Counted from the stretch's first letter, positions 8,149-16,840 are shown. The stretch: 32,000 nt of DNA from Loigolactobacillus jiayinensis (GCF_003946445.1 NZ_RHOF01000044.1:1-32000), one strand, 5' to 3'. Made by a program: numbers and translations. Notes: generated by a model not told the origin, from the sequence alone.

Positions 8149-9678
8149 ATGGTGAAGTCAAAATTATTTGGCGCAATCGTGATGAGTGCGCAGAGTCTAG
8201 ATCTGAGTATCGTCAATCTACGAACGCTAGAAGTTGTCGAGCGGGTTAGTGCACCAGTGGCGTTAGGTGAGCGTTTATTTTCCGACGGGGGGATTGATTT
8301 CGATGCGGTTAACGCAGCAATTACGGCATTGCGTGGCTTTCAGCAGCTAATGAAAGATTACGGCGTAACTGATGAACGAGTAGTCGCTAGTCATACGATC
8401 ACATCGGCAGAAAATATTAATTTTGTACGCGACCAAATTTACACCAAAACGGGCTTGACCGTTCATTTCACCACGGTTAGCGAAGAACTATTATTTCGTT
8501 ACGAGGCCGCCGCAGTTTACTTGCCGAATTTTAAGACCTTATCACAGCAAAACACAGTTTTACTCCAATTGGGTGCTAGTTCAATCACGTTAATGGTGTT
8601 TCAACACGGCGAACTGACAATGACGCGCGAACTGCAACTTGGCCCTATGCAAGTCGCACAGCGTATGGCCGAATTGGAGCACCGTGCAACGGCCTACGAA
8701 GATGTTTTGGCTGATTACATTCACTCGAAATTATTGGATATTTTGCGCTTTTTACCCCAGCAAGCCTTTACCCAAGTTATTCTGATGGGGTCAAAATTAA
8801 CGTTGTTAGAAAATATGATTCCCCAAGGACAGCGGAGCTTAGCAATTAGTCATGAGCGGTTTAACCAGCGCTATCACGAAGTCATGACCTTATCGACCCA
8901 AGAACTGGAAAATGAGGAGCAACTGACGGAAAATGAAGCCAATGAGGTGGCGCCAACATTTTTGTTGTTGGACGAGATTTTTGATGCGCTACACACGGAA
9001 ACCATTTGGCTATCAAATATTAAATTACTCGATGGTTTTGTGGTCCATTTAGGGAGCCACAATGGTAAATACGGTGCGTGGAACTTTGATGCTGCGGTGA
9101 TTTCCGCGACACAACATGTGGCAGCACGTTACAATATTGACCGGAGCCACCAAAAGCAAGTTTTGCAGTTTGCCGTACAACTATTTGATCGTTTGCGCAA
9201 GATACATGGTCTAGGGCGGCGTGAACGGCTGTTGTTACAATTAGCGGCAATTTTACAGGATACTGGGCTATATTTGGACGCCAATCAGCACGCCTTTCAT
9301 TCTGAATATATTATTCGTGCCAGTGAAATTCTGGGTCTAGATCATATTGAACAACTGATTGTAGCTGCAGTTGCACGCTATCATAGCTCGGCAGCACCGT
9401 CAGCTGACCTCAGTCATTTTAGCCAGTTACCATTAGAGCAGCGCTTGATTATCGCCAAGTTAGCGGCTATTTTACGCCTTGCTGATGCACTGGATGATAG
9501 CCACCAAGCCAAGATCAGTGCCATCAGCGTTAGTATTCGCCAAACGACAGTGACGATCACGGCAACAGCGACTAGTGATATTGAACTGGAAAAGTGGACT
9601 TTTGCTCAGAAAGCCGGCTTCTTCACGAACGTTTATGGGTTGCAACCAATTTTACAACGGAAGGGGCATTTGGGATGA
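8149..9678 (+). CDS. Ppx/GppA-like protein with C-terminal HD-type domain, active sites eroded
   Basis: This 509-residue protein has the length and two-part layout of long exopolyphosphatases: an N-terminal ASKHA (actin-like) Ppx/GppA half and a C-terminal HD-type helical half from about residue 320. The phosphate-binding loops are poor. The first reads AIVMSAQSLDL where active members have DIGSNS, and the second reads QLGASSIT where they have DxGGGSxE. The HD pair is Q370-D371 (AAILQDTG) instead of His-Asp, although FHSEYII downstream is kept. It may therefore bind polyphosphate or a nucleotide, or regulate Ppk, rather than hydrolyse. AAGGAG precedes the ATG. Its TGA overlaps the ppk ATG (ATGA), implying translational coupling. 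Homologues occupy this slot in other lactobacilli. Confidence 0.8.
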   Translation: MVKSKLFGAIVMSAQSLDLSIVNLRTLEVVERVSAPVALGERLFSDGGIDFDAVNAAITALRGFQQLMKDYGVTDERVVASHTITSAENINFVRDQIYTKTGLTVHFTTVSEELLFRYEAAAVYLPNFKTLSQQNTVLLQLGASSITLMVFQHGELTMTRELQLGPMQVAQRMAELEHRATAYEDVLADYIHSKLLDILRFLPQQAFTQVILMGSKLTLLENMIPQGQRSLAISHERFNQRYHEVMTLSTQELENEEQLTENEANEVAPTFLLLDEIFDALHTETIWLSNIKLLDGFVVHLGSHNGKYGAWNFDAAVISATQHVAARYNIDRSHQKQVLQFAVQLFDRLRKIHGLGRRERLLLQLAAILQDTGLYLDANQHAFHSEYIIRASEILGLDHIEQLIVAAVARYHSSAAPSADLSHFSQLPLEQRLIIAKLAAILRLADALDDSHQAKISAISVSIRQTTVTITATATSDIELEKWTFAQKAGFFTNVYGLQPILQRKGHLG

Positions 9679-11804
9679 ATTTTGCTAAGCCAGAATATTT
9701 TGTTAATCGTGAATTAAGTTGGGTCGATTTTGATGATCGTGTGTTAGAAGAAGCGCGGGATAAAAGTAATCCATTGCTGGAACGCGTTCGTTTTCTCGGG
9801 ATCACGCAAAGTAATTTAGATGAATTTTTCATGGTACGTGTAGCTTCACTACGTAAAATGCAGGCAGTGGCTTATTCCAAACCGGATGCGGCAGGGCTGC
9901 CGCCGACGGAACAATTAGCGGCATTAAGCGCCAAAATTCATCCATTGGTTGAAAAACAATACTCGACTTGGACGCGCTCCTTATTACCACAACTGGAAAA
10001 AGCAGGAATCAACTTACTTGATTATGCGCAGTTATCGAAGAAGCAACTTAGTTTTTGCGGACAATATTTTCATCAGGTGTTGTACCCTGTATTGACGCCA
10101 CTAGCGGTTGATGCATCGCGGCCATTTCCGTTTATTGGTAACAATACCTTGAATTTAGCATTACGCCTAGTTAAGGCTGATACGACAGAAAAAAAGGATC
10201 GCCGTTTTGCTATGGTGCAAGTGCCCAACGTTTTTCCACGGGTGGTGACCTTGCCAGGTGAGAATCAATTTATTTTGCTGGAAGATGTGATCAAGCCATT
10301 TATTGATGAATTATTTACGGGTTTTAAGGTCAAAGAGGTACAGGCTTTCCGCGTGATCCGTGATATGGATTTTGATGTTGCTGAGGAAGATGCTTCTGAT
10401 TTAATGAAGGAGATCGTCCACCAGTTAGCGATGCGTGAGCACACCAAGGTAATGCGTTTGGAGCTAGCCGCGGAGACGAGTAAAACGCTGCGCAAACGTT
10501 TGGTTAAGGCATTAGCGGTTCACGAAGCTGACGTATACGATATCAAAGGGCCAATTGATTTAACGGTTTTAAGTAAATTAGTTAAGGCAGTGAAAAATCA
10601 CACTGAACTACTTTATAAACCATTTAAGGCCTACACACAGCCAGCGTTGCAACAGCCGGATCTATTTGCGGCCATCCGCCAACAGGATTTATTCTTACAT
10701 CATCCTTATGATAGTTTCGATCCAGTGGTACAGTTGATCAAACAAGCTGCCAATGATCCAGATACCTTAGCAATCAAAATGACCTTGTACCGTGTATCCA
10801 GTGACTCGCCAATTATTCAGTATCTAGGTGTTGCCGCACAAAATGGCAAGCAAGTTACGGTTTTAGTCGAATTGAAAGCACGTTTTGACGAAGAGAACAA
10901 CGTCCACTGGGCAACTGAATTAGAGAAAAAGGGCTGCCACGTGATCTATGGCTTAGTCGGCTTGAAAACTCACTGTAAATTACTGCTGATCGTGCGGCGC
11001 GAAAGTGATGGTATTCGGCGCTATATGCACATGGCAACTGGTAATTACAACGACGTTACTGCACGTTTGTACACTGATATGGGTTTATTCACCGCTGATC
11101 CTAAAATAGGGGTTGATGCTTCAAATATTTTCAATATGTTATCCGGCTTTTCCGAGCCCGATCATTTTTCCGAGCTGAATATCGCACCACTGACGCTACG
11201 TAAGTTTTTAAATGATCGTTTTGACGACGAGATTACTAACGCGCAAGCCGGTAAGCCAGCACATATCCGCATGAAAATGAATTCGCTGTCGGATAAACAA
11301 ATGATTGAAAAAATCTACGCGGCCGCAGCTGCAGGGGTTAAAATTGATTTGATCATTCGTGGTATTTGTTGTCTGAAGGTGGGGATGCCAGGTATCAGTG
11401 AAAATGTCACCGTTCATTCAATTGTGGGTCGTTTTCTAGAACATAGCCGGATCTACTACTTTTATGCTGGTGGTGAAGAAAAGTTGTATCTATCCTCTGC
11501 CGATTTAATGAATCGCAATATCAGTCGGCGCGTTGAATTGCTATTTCCAATTTTACAACCAGATATCAAGGCGCAAATTGTCCAGATCTATAAGTTAATG
11601 TGGCAAGATAACTTAAAAACACGGGTTTTGCAAGCAGATGGCAGTTATCAAAAAGTCGACCGGCGGGGATTAACGCCGCTGGATGCGCAAGCCCATTTTG
11701 TTGCTAGTGCTACCGCTGCGCAAAAAAAGCCAGCCATAACTGAAAAGCCGCTGGATCATTTTGTTCCGATGCAAAAGCCTTGGTCGCCGGTAGATGACGA
11801 TTAG
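9675..11804 (+). CDS. ppk: Polyphosphate kinase 1 (RNA-degradosome-type polyphosphate kinase)
   Basis: The 709-residue enzyme reversibly transfers the gamma phosphate of ATP to polyphosphate. The N-terminal domain begins with YFVNRELSWVDFDDRVLEEA, the PPK1 signature, followed by NLDEFFMVRVA. In the C-terminal phospholipase-D-like domains, H433 in KTHCKLL is the expected autophosphorylated histidine (H435 in the E. coli enzyme) and H590 in EHSRIYYF matches H592. GNYNDVTARLYTDMGLFT is also typical. The ATG at 9675 overlaps the upstream stop and is preceded by AAGGGG; translation could not sensibly begin earlier without a long overlap. The C-terminal ~40 residues, rich in Ala/Lys/Pro, look like a linker-like tail. 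It is flanked by two Ppx-family genes, so synthesis and breakdown are encoded together. Confidence 0.96.
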   Translation: MNFAKPEYFVNRELSWVDFDDRVLEEARDKSNPLLERVRFLGITQSNLDEFFMVRVASLRKMQAVAYSKPDAAGLPPTEQLAALSAKIHPLVEKQYSTWTRSLLPQLEKAGINLLDYAQLSKKQLSFCGQYFHQVLYPVLTPLAVDASRPFPFIGNNTLNLALRLVKADTTEKKDRRFAMVQVPNVFPRVVTLPGENQFILLEDVIKPFIDELFTGFKVKEVQAFRVIRDMDFDVAEEDASDLMKEIVHQLAMREHTKVMRLELAAETSKTLRKRLVKALAVHEADVYDIKGPIDLTVLSKLVKAVKNHTELLYKPFKAYTQPALQQPDLFAAIRQQDLFLHHPYDSFDPVVQLIKQAANDPDTLAIKMTLYRVSSDSPIIQYLGVAAQNGKQVTVLVELKARFDEENNVHWATELEKKGCHVIYGLVGLKTHCKLLLIVRRESDGIRRYMHMATGNYNDVTARLYTDMGLFTADPKIGVDASNIFNMLSGFSEPDHFSELNIAPLTLRKFLNDRFDDEITNAQAGKPAHIRMKMNSLSDKQMIEKIYAAAAAGVKIDLIIRGICCLKVGMPGISENVTVHSIVGRFLEHSRIYYFYAGGEEKLYLSSADLMNRNISRRVELLFPILQPDIKAQIVQIYKLMWQDNLKTRVLQADGSYQKVDRRGLTPLDAQAHFVASATAAQKKPAITEKPLDHFVPMQKPWSPVDDD

Positions 11805-11860
11805 CAGCTGGTCCAAATTCACTTTACTCGTTTAATTCACTTAATAAGGAAGCGTCGATA

Positions 11861-12811
11861 ATGGAAAATTTTGTAGTGATCGATCTTGGCTCTAACTCGG
11901 TTCGCATGTCGATTACAGAAATCGATGATGACGGTAGTTTTCGTGCCGTTCAGCAGCATAAGGAAATGGTTCGTCTATCGGAAGATATGGGTGATGAGAA
12001 AATTTTGCGTGAACCGGCGATTAAACGAACGATTGCTGTGTTACAACAATTTGCGACTATTTATCAACAACTACCTAATGTCACGTTGCGGGCAGTAGCG
12101 ACGGCGGCAGTACGTAGCGCTAAGAATCAGAAAAAGTTTATTAAGCGAGTGGCCGATGAAGTCGCCGGCTTAAAAATTGAAGTTATTCCCGGTACGATGG
12201 AAGCTTACTATGATTATTTAGGGGTGGTCAATACGCTACCTGTAACGAACTGTGTGATCATGGATACCGGCGGCGCTAGTTGTGAGCTGGTGCTGGTTCA
12301 AAACGGGAAAGCACAAAACTTGATCAGTCTGCCGATTGGTGCGGTTAATTTAACCGAAACGTTTTATAAAAATGGCGTTGATCAGTTGAAAACGGAGGAC
12401 TTATTCTGGGAAACGACCTTTGTTAATCGACTATTCAACGGTGTTTGGTGGTTACGGCGCGGCCAAAATTTGCCAATCGTTGCCCTTGGTGGCAGTAACC
12501 GGACGCTGGCTAAAATCCAACGTAAAGGTAAAAATGTGCTTAACTTCGAAGATATTCACGGATTTCGGATGACGGTCAATGAGGTTAACGACGTCTACGC
12601 CAAGGTCATCAGCAAGGATCTAGCTGGACGTAAAAAAATCCCTGGCTTGGCCAAGGATCGGGCTGATATTATTGCGGGCGGCATGACGCCTATCGTTACA
12701 ATTCTACGTTTTCTTGATTCTGATCGGGTGGTATTCTCGCAAAATGGTGTTCGCGAGGGTATCTTACATGAGCATATCAGTCAGTTACAAGAACAAGGTA
12801 CGGTGCAATAA
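11861..12811 (+). CDS. ppx: Exopolyphosphatase, short Ppx/GppA type
   Basis: This 316-residue protein is the short form of the Ppx/GppA family, with the two ASKHA domains only. The phosphate loops are intact: VIDLGSNSVRMSI at the N-terminus and MDTGGASCEL near residue 133. VIPGTMEAYYDYLGV holds the likely catalytic Glu region, and PIGAVNLTE and AGGMTPIVTIL are typical later motifs. It should release terminal phosphate from polyphosphate, or possibly act on pppGpp. TAAGGAAG provides the ribosome site for the ATG. It lies 56 bases after ppk with no terminator between and ends at a strong terminator, so it closes the ppx-ppk-ppx operon. It contrasts with the eroded paralogue at the operon start. 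Confidence 0.9.
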   Translation: MENFVVIDLGSNSVRMSITEIDDDGSFRAVQQHKEMVRLSEDMGDEKILREPAIKRTIAVLQQFATIYQQLPNVTLRAVATAAVRSAKNQKKFIKRVADEVAGLKIEVIPGTMEAYYDYLGVVNTLPVTNCVIMDTGGASCELVLVQNGKAQNLISLPIGAVNLTETFYKNGVDQLKTEDLFWETTFVNRLFNGVWWLRRGQNLPIVALGGSNRTLAKIQRKGKNVLNFEDIHGFRMTVNEVNDVYAKVISKDLAGRKKIPGLAKDRADIIAGGMTPIVTILRFLDSDRVVFSQNGVREGILHEHISQLQEQGTVQ

Positions 12812-12816
12812 ATAAA

Positions 12817-12860
12817 CGAGCCATTAACTAATGCATTTACACTAGTTAATGGCTCGTTTT
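12817..12860. terminator. Bidirectional terminator between ppx and the ABC importer
   Basis: CGAGCCATTAACTA (12817-12830) pairs perfectly with TAGTTAATGGCTCG (12843-12856), with TTTT after it on the plus strand. It lies between two convergent gene ends. Confidence 0.9.
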
Positions 12861-13603
12861 CATTTAATCATAAAATTCATTGCTGACAAGAAGTCGTGGA
12901 TTCGTTCAGTTGGTTCGGTGAAGAAGGTTTGCGGATCACCGCTGTAGAGGATCTCGCCTTCCTCAAGGAAAATAATTTGATCGGCGACGCCTTTAGCAAA
13001 TTCCATATTATGCGTGACAACGATCATTGAGTTATGTTCCTGTGCTAACTTAAGTAGTACCCGCAAGACATCGGCTTCTAGTTCGGGATCTAGTGCCGAG
13101 GTGGGTTCATCAAAGAACATGTATTTTGGCTTCATCGCTAGAGCTCGAGCAATGGCAACACGCTGTTGTTGACCGCCAGATAAGGCTGTGGGAAATTGGT
13201 CAGCCTTATCCGCTAAACCAACTTGGGCTAACAACGCCTTGGCTGTGGAGGTTGCAATAGCTGGTGCTTGTTTCAAAACGTGAATTGGTGCTTCGGTTAC
13301 GTTTTTTAAAACAGTTAAGTGTGGAAACAAATTGAAGCTTTGAAAGACCATTCCTGTTTGTCGGCGCAATTGAAGCACATTCTTTTCAGAAATTGGTTGG
13401 CTAAAGTCCAACGTTAAATCATCAAAGTGATATAGTCCGTTTTCCGGTCGTTCCAATAAATTTAATGAGCGTAATAATGTCGACTTACCAGAGCCAGACG
13501 GGCCGACGATAACAGTAGTTTTATGCTCAGGAAAAGTGATATTCACGTCGTTTAAGGCATGACGTTCACCATAAATTTTATTCACATGTTCTAGTTTTAG
13601 CAA
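12860..13603 (-). CDS. Polar amino acid ABC transporter, ATP-binding protein
   Basis: This 247-residue ATPase belongs to the GlnQ/HisP group that powers polar amino acid import. All motifs are present: Walker A GPSGSGKST (34-42), Q-loop MVFQSFNLFPHL (Q88), signature LSGGQQQR (141-148), Walker B FFDEPTSALDP (163-173) and H-loop VTHNM (H198). I chose the TTG at 13603, giving MLKLEHVNKIYG, because AAGGAG lies 8 bases upstream. The in-frame ATG at 13621 would put that ribosome site inside the gene and add MKGAIT. It is the last gene of the operon, 52 bases after the permease. Confidence 0.92.
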   Translation of the reverse strand: MLKLEHVNKIYGERHALNDVNITFPEHKTTVIVGPSGSGKSTLLRSLNLLERPENGLYHFDDLTLDFSQPISEKNVLQLRRQTGMVFQSFNLFPHLTVLKNVTEAPIHVLKQAPAIATSTAKALLAQVGLADKADQFPTALSGGQQQRVAIARALAMKPKYMFFDEPTSALDPELEADVLRVLLKLAQEHNSMIVVTHNMEFAKGVADQIIFLEEGEILYSGDPQTFFTEPTERIHDFLSAMNFMIK

Positions 13604-13655
13604 TGTGATGGCTCCTTTCATTTTATTTGAATAACTGACTTAAGTGGTAACAATG

Positions 13656-14342
13656 CTAGTGTTGTGTCGGTACATACCGCGAAGTCCATTTTTCCAGATA
13701 GCTTTGCAGAATGGTTAGTACAGTACAGATCACGAGGTAAACTAGTGCAACCAGTGAGTATAGCAGTAGTGGTTCATAAGTTTTAGCTGAGATCTGCTGA
13801 CCAACCGTGAACATTTCGACAATTGTGATGCTAGACGCAAGGGATGTGTCCTTGACTAAGCCAATAAATGAGTTAGACAATGGTGGCAACGAAACGCGGA
13901 CCGCTTGCGGTAAAATAATGCGGAATAAAACTTGGCGCCGCGTCATACCAAGCGTTAAGGCAGCTTCCCATTGGCCGTTAGGAATGGATAAGATTGCCGC
14001 CCGAATTGTTTCTGAGCTGTAAGCACCCACGTTTAACGTGAAGGTAATAATGGCGGCGATCCAGGGACTGAATTCGATGCCTAGATTAGGTAAGCCGAAA
14101 AAGACGATAAATAATTGAACTAATAACGGCGTACTCCGAAATAGCCAAACGTAACCCCAAAACAGGCCGCGGACAATCTGAAACGGGCCACGCATCAGTG
14201 ATAAGCGAACCATAGCAGTAATCAGCGCTAAAATGAGACCTAACACAAATGAGATCAGCGTTAGCGGGATAGTATATTTGACAGCCGCAGTAATGATCTG
14301 TGGCAAGGAGGAGGTCACAATTTCCCAAGTGCTACTCGACAT
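13656..14342 (-). CDS. Polar amino acid ABC transporter, permease
   Basis: The 228-residue permease is of the HisM/GlnP type, with about five membrane helices. ALTLGMTRRQVLFRIILPQA (about 145-165) is the EAA loop that contacts the ATPase. The N-terminal TAAVKYTIPLTLISFVLGL is the typical first helix. The ATG at 14342 was chosen because AAAGGA lies 8 bases upstream; an earlier in-frame ATG at 14414 would run through the upstream hairpin. A single permease implies a homodimer. It is separated from the binding-protein gene by 173 bases that hold a large terminator-like hairpin, so its expression is probably lower than that of the binding protein. Confidence 0.92.
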   Translation of the reverse strand: MSSSTWEIVTSSLPQIITAAVKYTIPLTLISFVLGLILALITAMVRLSLMRGPFQIVRGLFWGYVWLFRSTPLLVQLFIVFFGLPNLGIEFSPWIAAIITFTLNVGAYSSETIRAAILSIPNGQWEAALTLGMTRRQVLFRIILPQAVRVSLPPLSNSFIGLVKDTSLASSITIVEMFTVGQQISAKTYEPLLLYSLVALVYLVICTVLTILQSYLEKWTSRYVPTQH

Positions 14343-14374
14343 AATGAACATCCTTTCTCTACAAGGTAATATGT

Positions 14375-14453
14375 AAAAAGAGTGACACAACTGGTCGCGC
14401 ATGTGCGTGGTCATCGATAATTGGATGACGTATGACCAGTTGGCTCACTCTTT
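14375..14453 (-). terminator. Large hairpin with T run between binding-protein and permease genes
   Basis: Read on the minus strand, GAGTGAGCCAACTGGTC pairs with GACCAGTTGTGTCACTC with two or three mismatches, followed by TTTTT. The loop holds a second hairpin (GTCATC...GATGAC). It lies after the binding-protein stop and before the permease start, so it would act as a partial terminator or as an RNA-stabilising element. Confidence 0.75.
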
Positions 14454-14515
14454 AGTATGTGGCTTCAAAGCTATTTTAGCTAACTTTTTTAATGAATTTA
14501 GTAAAAATACAGTTT

Positions 14516-15316
14516 TTACTTCTTGGTAACGTCAGTACCAAAGTATTTCTGTGATAAGTTCTTCAATGTGCCATCTTGTTTCAAACTCTTCAACGCCTTG
14601 TTAACTGATTTTCTTAGGTCAGTATCCTTCTTGTTCAGCATACCGCCAATTTTTTGTGTCTTAACGCTGGAACCAGTTGAAATTAACTTAATGTTGGCGT
14701 TTGGCTTTTGTTTCATGTAAGCACCCAACGCATCAATGGAATTGATCGTACCATCCGCGCGACCTTGTTGAACCAACGCGATTGACTGGGCAAAACCAGA
14801 ACTAGAAACAATAGTCGCACCTAAACGTTGTGCATCAGCGGCGTTGTTACTGGACGTAGTTTGCGCCATCTTTTTACCCTTGATGTCGGTGATTTTCTTG
14901 ATCTGCTTGTTACCTTTTTTCACGGCTAGTTGTGACTTACTATAAATGTAAGGCGAGGTGAAAAGATACTTAGCCTTACGTTCTTTAGTGGCAGCCATGT
15001 CATTTAGTACCAAATCATATTTATTACCGTTCAAGCCGGCAATTAATGAGTCAAATTGGGTTTCAACAAAAACGGGTTTTAAATTCAATTTCTTAGCAAC
15101 TGCTTTACCAATCTCGACTTCATAACCGACTAATTTACCATCTTCATGGTAGCCATAAGGCTGGTAAGTACCTTCTAAACCGATTTGCAATGTGCCTTTT
15201 TTATTTAATTCAGCGGTGACGGCCTTACTAGCGGCGTGGCTAGGCGTAAAAGTCGGACCAACTGCTAATAAGAAGACTGCTGCTGTTGCCCCAAGTAGTC
15301 CCAAAAGCTTTTTCAT
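14516..15316 (-). CDS. Polar amino acid ABC transporter, substrate-binding protein without lipobox
   Basis: This 266-residue family 3 solute-binding protein has a Sec signal peptide (MKKLLGLLGATAAVFLLAVG, cleavage expected after SHA near residue 29). GTLQIGLEGTYQPYGYHEDG, VGYEVEIGKAVAKKL, FDSLIAGLNGNKYDLVLNDM and YIYSKSQLAVKKG follow the family order. No cysteine follows the signal, so it cannot be lipid-anchored in the usual way. By hand count the mature part has about 40 Lys/Arg against about 19 Asp/Glu. Known lactobacillar cystine-binding proteins of the BspA type are also basic, non-lipidated and held at the surface by charge, so cystine is a reasonable guess. The ligand is not proven. 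It is first in the operon, divergent from mvaA. Confidence 0.9.
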   Translation of the reverse strand: MKKLLGLLGATAAVFLLAVGPTFTPSHAASKAVTAELNKKGTLQIGLEGTYQPYGYHEDGKLVGYEVEIGKAVAKKLNLKPVFVETQFDSLIAGLNGNKYDLVLNDMAATKERKAKYLFTSPYIYSKSQLAVKKGNKQIKKITDIKGKKMAQTTSSNNAADAQRLGATIVSSSGFAQSIALVQQGRADGTINSIDALGAYMKQKPNANIKLISTGSSVKTQKIGGMLNKKDTDLRKSVNKALKSLKQDGTLKNLSQKYFGTDVTKK

Positions 15317-15340
15317 ATCTAAAATCCACCTTAATTAGTA

Positions 15341-15367
15341 TTTGTTAACTTACAAATTGTCAACAAA
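15341..15367. promoter_or_regulatory. Imperfect inverted repeat in the importer/mvaA divergent region
   Basis: TTTGTTAAC (15341-15349), nine bases, then GTCAACAAA (15359-15367): 8 of 9 positions are symmetric. It lies just downstream of a minus-strand -10 (TATACT, plus 15372-15377) and so would overlap the transcript start of the importer. The regulator is unknown. Confidence 0.4.
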
Positions 15368-15371
15368 CATA

Positions 15372-15400
15372 AGTATATAACAATTCAGCCGATTTTTTAA
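15372..15400 (-). promoter_or_regulatory. Candidate promoter of the ABC importer
   Basis: On the minus strand, TTAAAA (plus 15395-15400) and TATACT (plus 15372-15377) are spaced by 17 bases. The leader would be about 50 bases. A TTGACA/TACTAA pair closer to the gene (plus 15335-15363) would start inside the ribosome site and is less likely. Confidence 0.45.
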
Positions 15401-15467
15401 CTAAGTTGTTTAATTTTATTGACGGACTGCTAACTATATAAAAACCTAATAGCAATCTGGCGTAACG

Positions 15468-15476
15468 TGCTAAAAT
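15468..15476 (+). promoter_or_regulatory. Extended -10 promoter element of mvaA
   Basis: TGCTAAAAT lies 34 bases before the mvaA ATG and is identical to the element before helD. The -35 region is not consensus. Confidence 0.45.
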
Positions 15477-15510
15477 AATAGTAAACCTGATTGCTAAAAA
15501 GGAGTCACAA

Positions 15511-16770
15511 ATGCCAAAAAAATTCTACCAACTGACGCGCCTACAGCGAATTGCAACGTTATTAGCACATAAATTATTATCAGTGACTGATGCTCATTTT
15601 TTTGCCAATAATACTGGCTTGACTCAAGAGCGTGCCAACCAATTAGTCGAAAATCAACTCACCACCTTTGCCTTACCGGAGGGCCTTGCCCGTAATTTAC
15701 TGGTTAACGGCAAGCTACATCAAGTACCAATGGTCACTGAAGAACCTTCAGTGATTGCTGCAGCCAGCAACGGTGCGCGTTTGGCAGCTACTGGTGGCGG
15801 CTTTAGAACTAGTCAGCCCCAGCGTTTATTGTTAGGCCAGATTATTTTAACTGACATTGTCGATGTGGCGGCAACGACTGCAATGATTACAGCCCATGAA
15901 GCTGAGTTGCTGCAAGTAGCCAACGCAGCACATCCTTCGCTACAGCAACGTGGTGGCGGTGCACGGTGGCTACGGGTGCGACAATTAAGTGAGCGGGAGT
16001 TATCGTTAGATCTGGCTGTTGATGTCCAACAAGCAATGGGCGCCAATATGTTAAATACCATGCTGGAAGCCGTAGCAACCACTTTACAAGCTAAATGGAC
16101 TATGCCAATATTAATGAGTATTTTGTCGAATTATGCGACTGAAAGTACAGTGACGGCCACCGTTGACATACCGATCACGGTTTTAGCGACGCCACAGTTT
16201 ACGGGTATAAGTGTTGCGAAAAAGATTGCTGCTGCTAGTCATATTGCGCAAATCGATCCGTATCGGGCTGTGACGCATAACAAAGGGATCATGAATGGCG
16301 TTGATGCGGCGGTATTAGCCTTTGGTAACGACTGTCGGGTTATTGAAAGTGGCGCGCATGCCTATGCTGCCCGTGATGGTCAGTACCGTGGTCTTAGTCA
16401 ATGGCAAGTTGTTGCCGATCAGTTGCACGGCGAATTAACCTTACCTTTACCGCTGGGCTTTGTCGGTGGTGCCACTAGATTGTTGCCAGCGGTGCAACCA
16501 AATCAGCGCTTAGCTACAGTTGAATCGGCACAAGAATTAATGCAGGTTATCTGTGCACTAGGCTTGGCACAAAATTTAGCGGCTTTAAAAGCGTTGGTGA
16601 CCACGGGCATCCAGCAAGGCCACATGCGTTTACAAGCTAAAAGCTTGGCGGTGACCGCCGGCGCTCAAACCGCTGAAGTAGCGCCACTGATTGTTGCACT
16701 GCAACAAGCGCCGACACTAGACCTAGCTACTGCGCAAAAATTGTTGACTAAATTACGGCAGCAGCGCTAG
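15511..16770 (+). CDS. mvaA: Hydroxymethylglutaryl-CoA reductase, class II
   Basis: The 419-residue enzyme reduces HMG-CoA to mevalonate, the committed step of the mevalonate pathway for isoprenoids in lactobacilli. It has class II features: MVTEEPSVIAAASNGARL with the catalytic Glu (E77 or E78), THNKGIMNG with K258, GNDCRVIESGAHAYA with D274, and a C-terminal H371 in QGHMRLQ. DAMGANMLN-like QQAMGANMLNTM is the usual dimer and substrate segment. AAGGAG precedes the ATG at 8 bases. It is divergent from the amino acid importer and ends at a terminator near 16841, so it is likely monocistronic. Isoprenoids also feed the menaquinone side chain, which the men genes further on would need. Confidence 0.95.
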   Translation: MPKKFYQLTRLQRIATLLAHKLLSVTDAHFFANNTGLTQERANQLVENQLTTFALPEGLARNLLVNGKLHQVPMVTEEPSVIAAASNGARLAATGGGFRTSQPQRLLLGQIILTDIVDVAATTAMITAHEAELLQVANAAHPSLQQRGGGARWLRVRQLSERELSLDLAVDVQQAMGANMLNTMLEAVATTLQAKWTMPILMSILSNYATESTVTATVDIPITVLATPQFTGISVAKKIAAASHIAQIDPYRAVTHNKGIMNGVDAAVLAFGNDCRVIESGAHAYAARDGQYRGLSQWQVVADQLHGELTLPLPLGFVGGATRLLPAVQPNQRLATVESAQELMQVICALGLAQNLAALKALVTTGIQQGHMRLQAKSLAVTAGAQTAEVAPLIVALQQAPTLDLATAQKLLTKLRQQR

Positions 16771-16840
16771 CATATTTATTGCTGGTGCGTGCTTAATCAG
16801 TTATGCTTAAGCTACACTCCTAATAAGTTTCACCAATGGG

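Noticed and set aside
9594-9674. Upstream extension of Ppk1 into the preceding gene
   Set aside because: The ATG at 9675 has a ribosome site, begins the conserved PPK1 N-terminus and forms the usual ATGA overlap.
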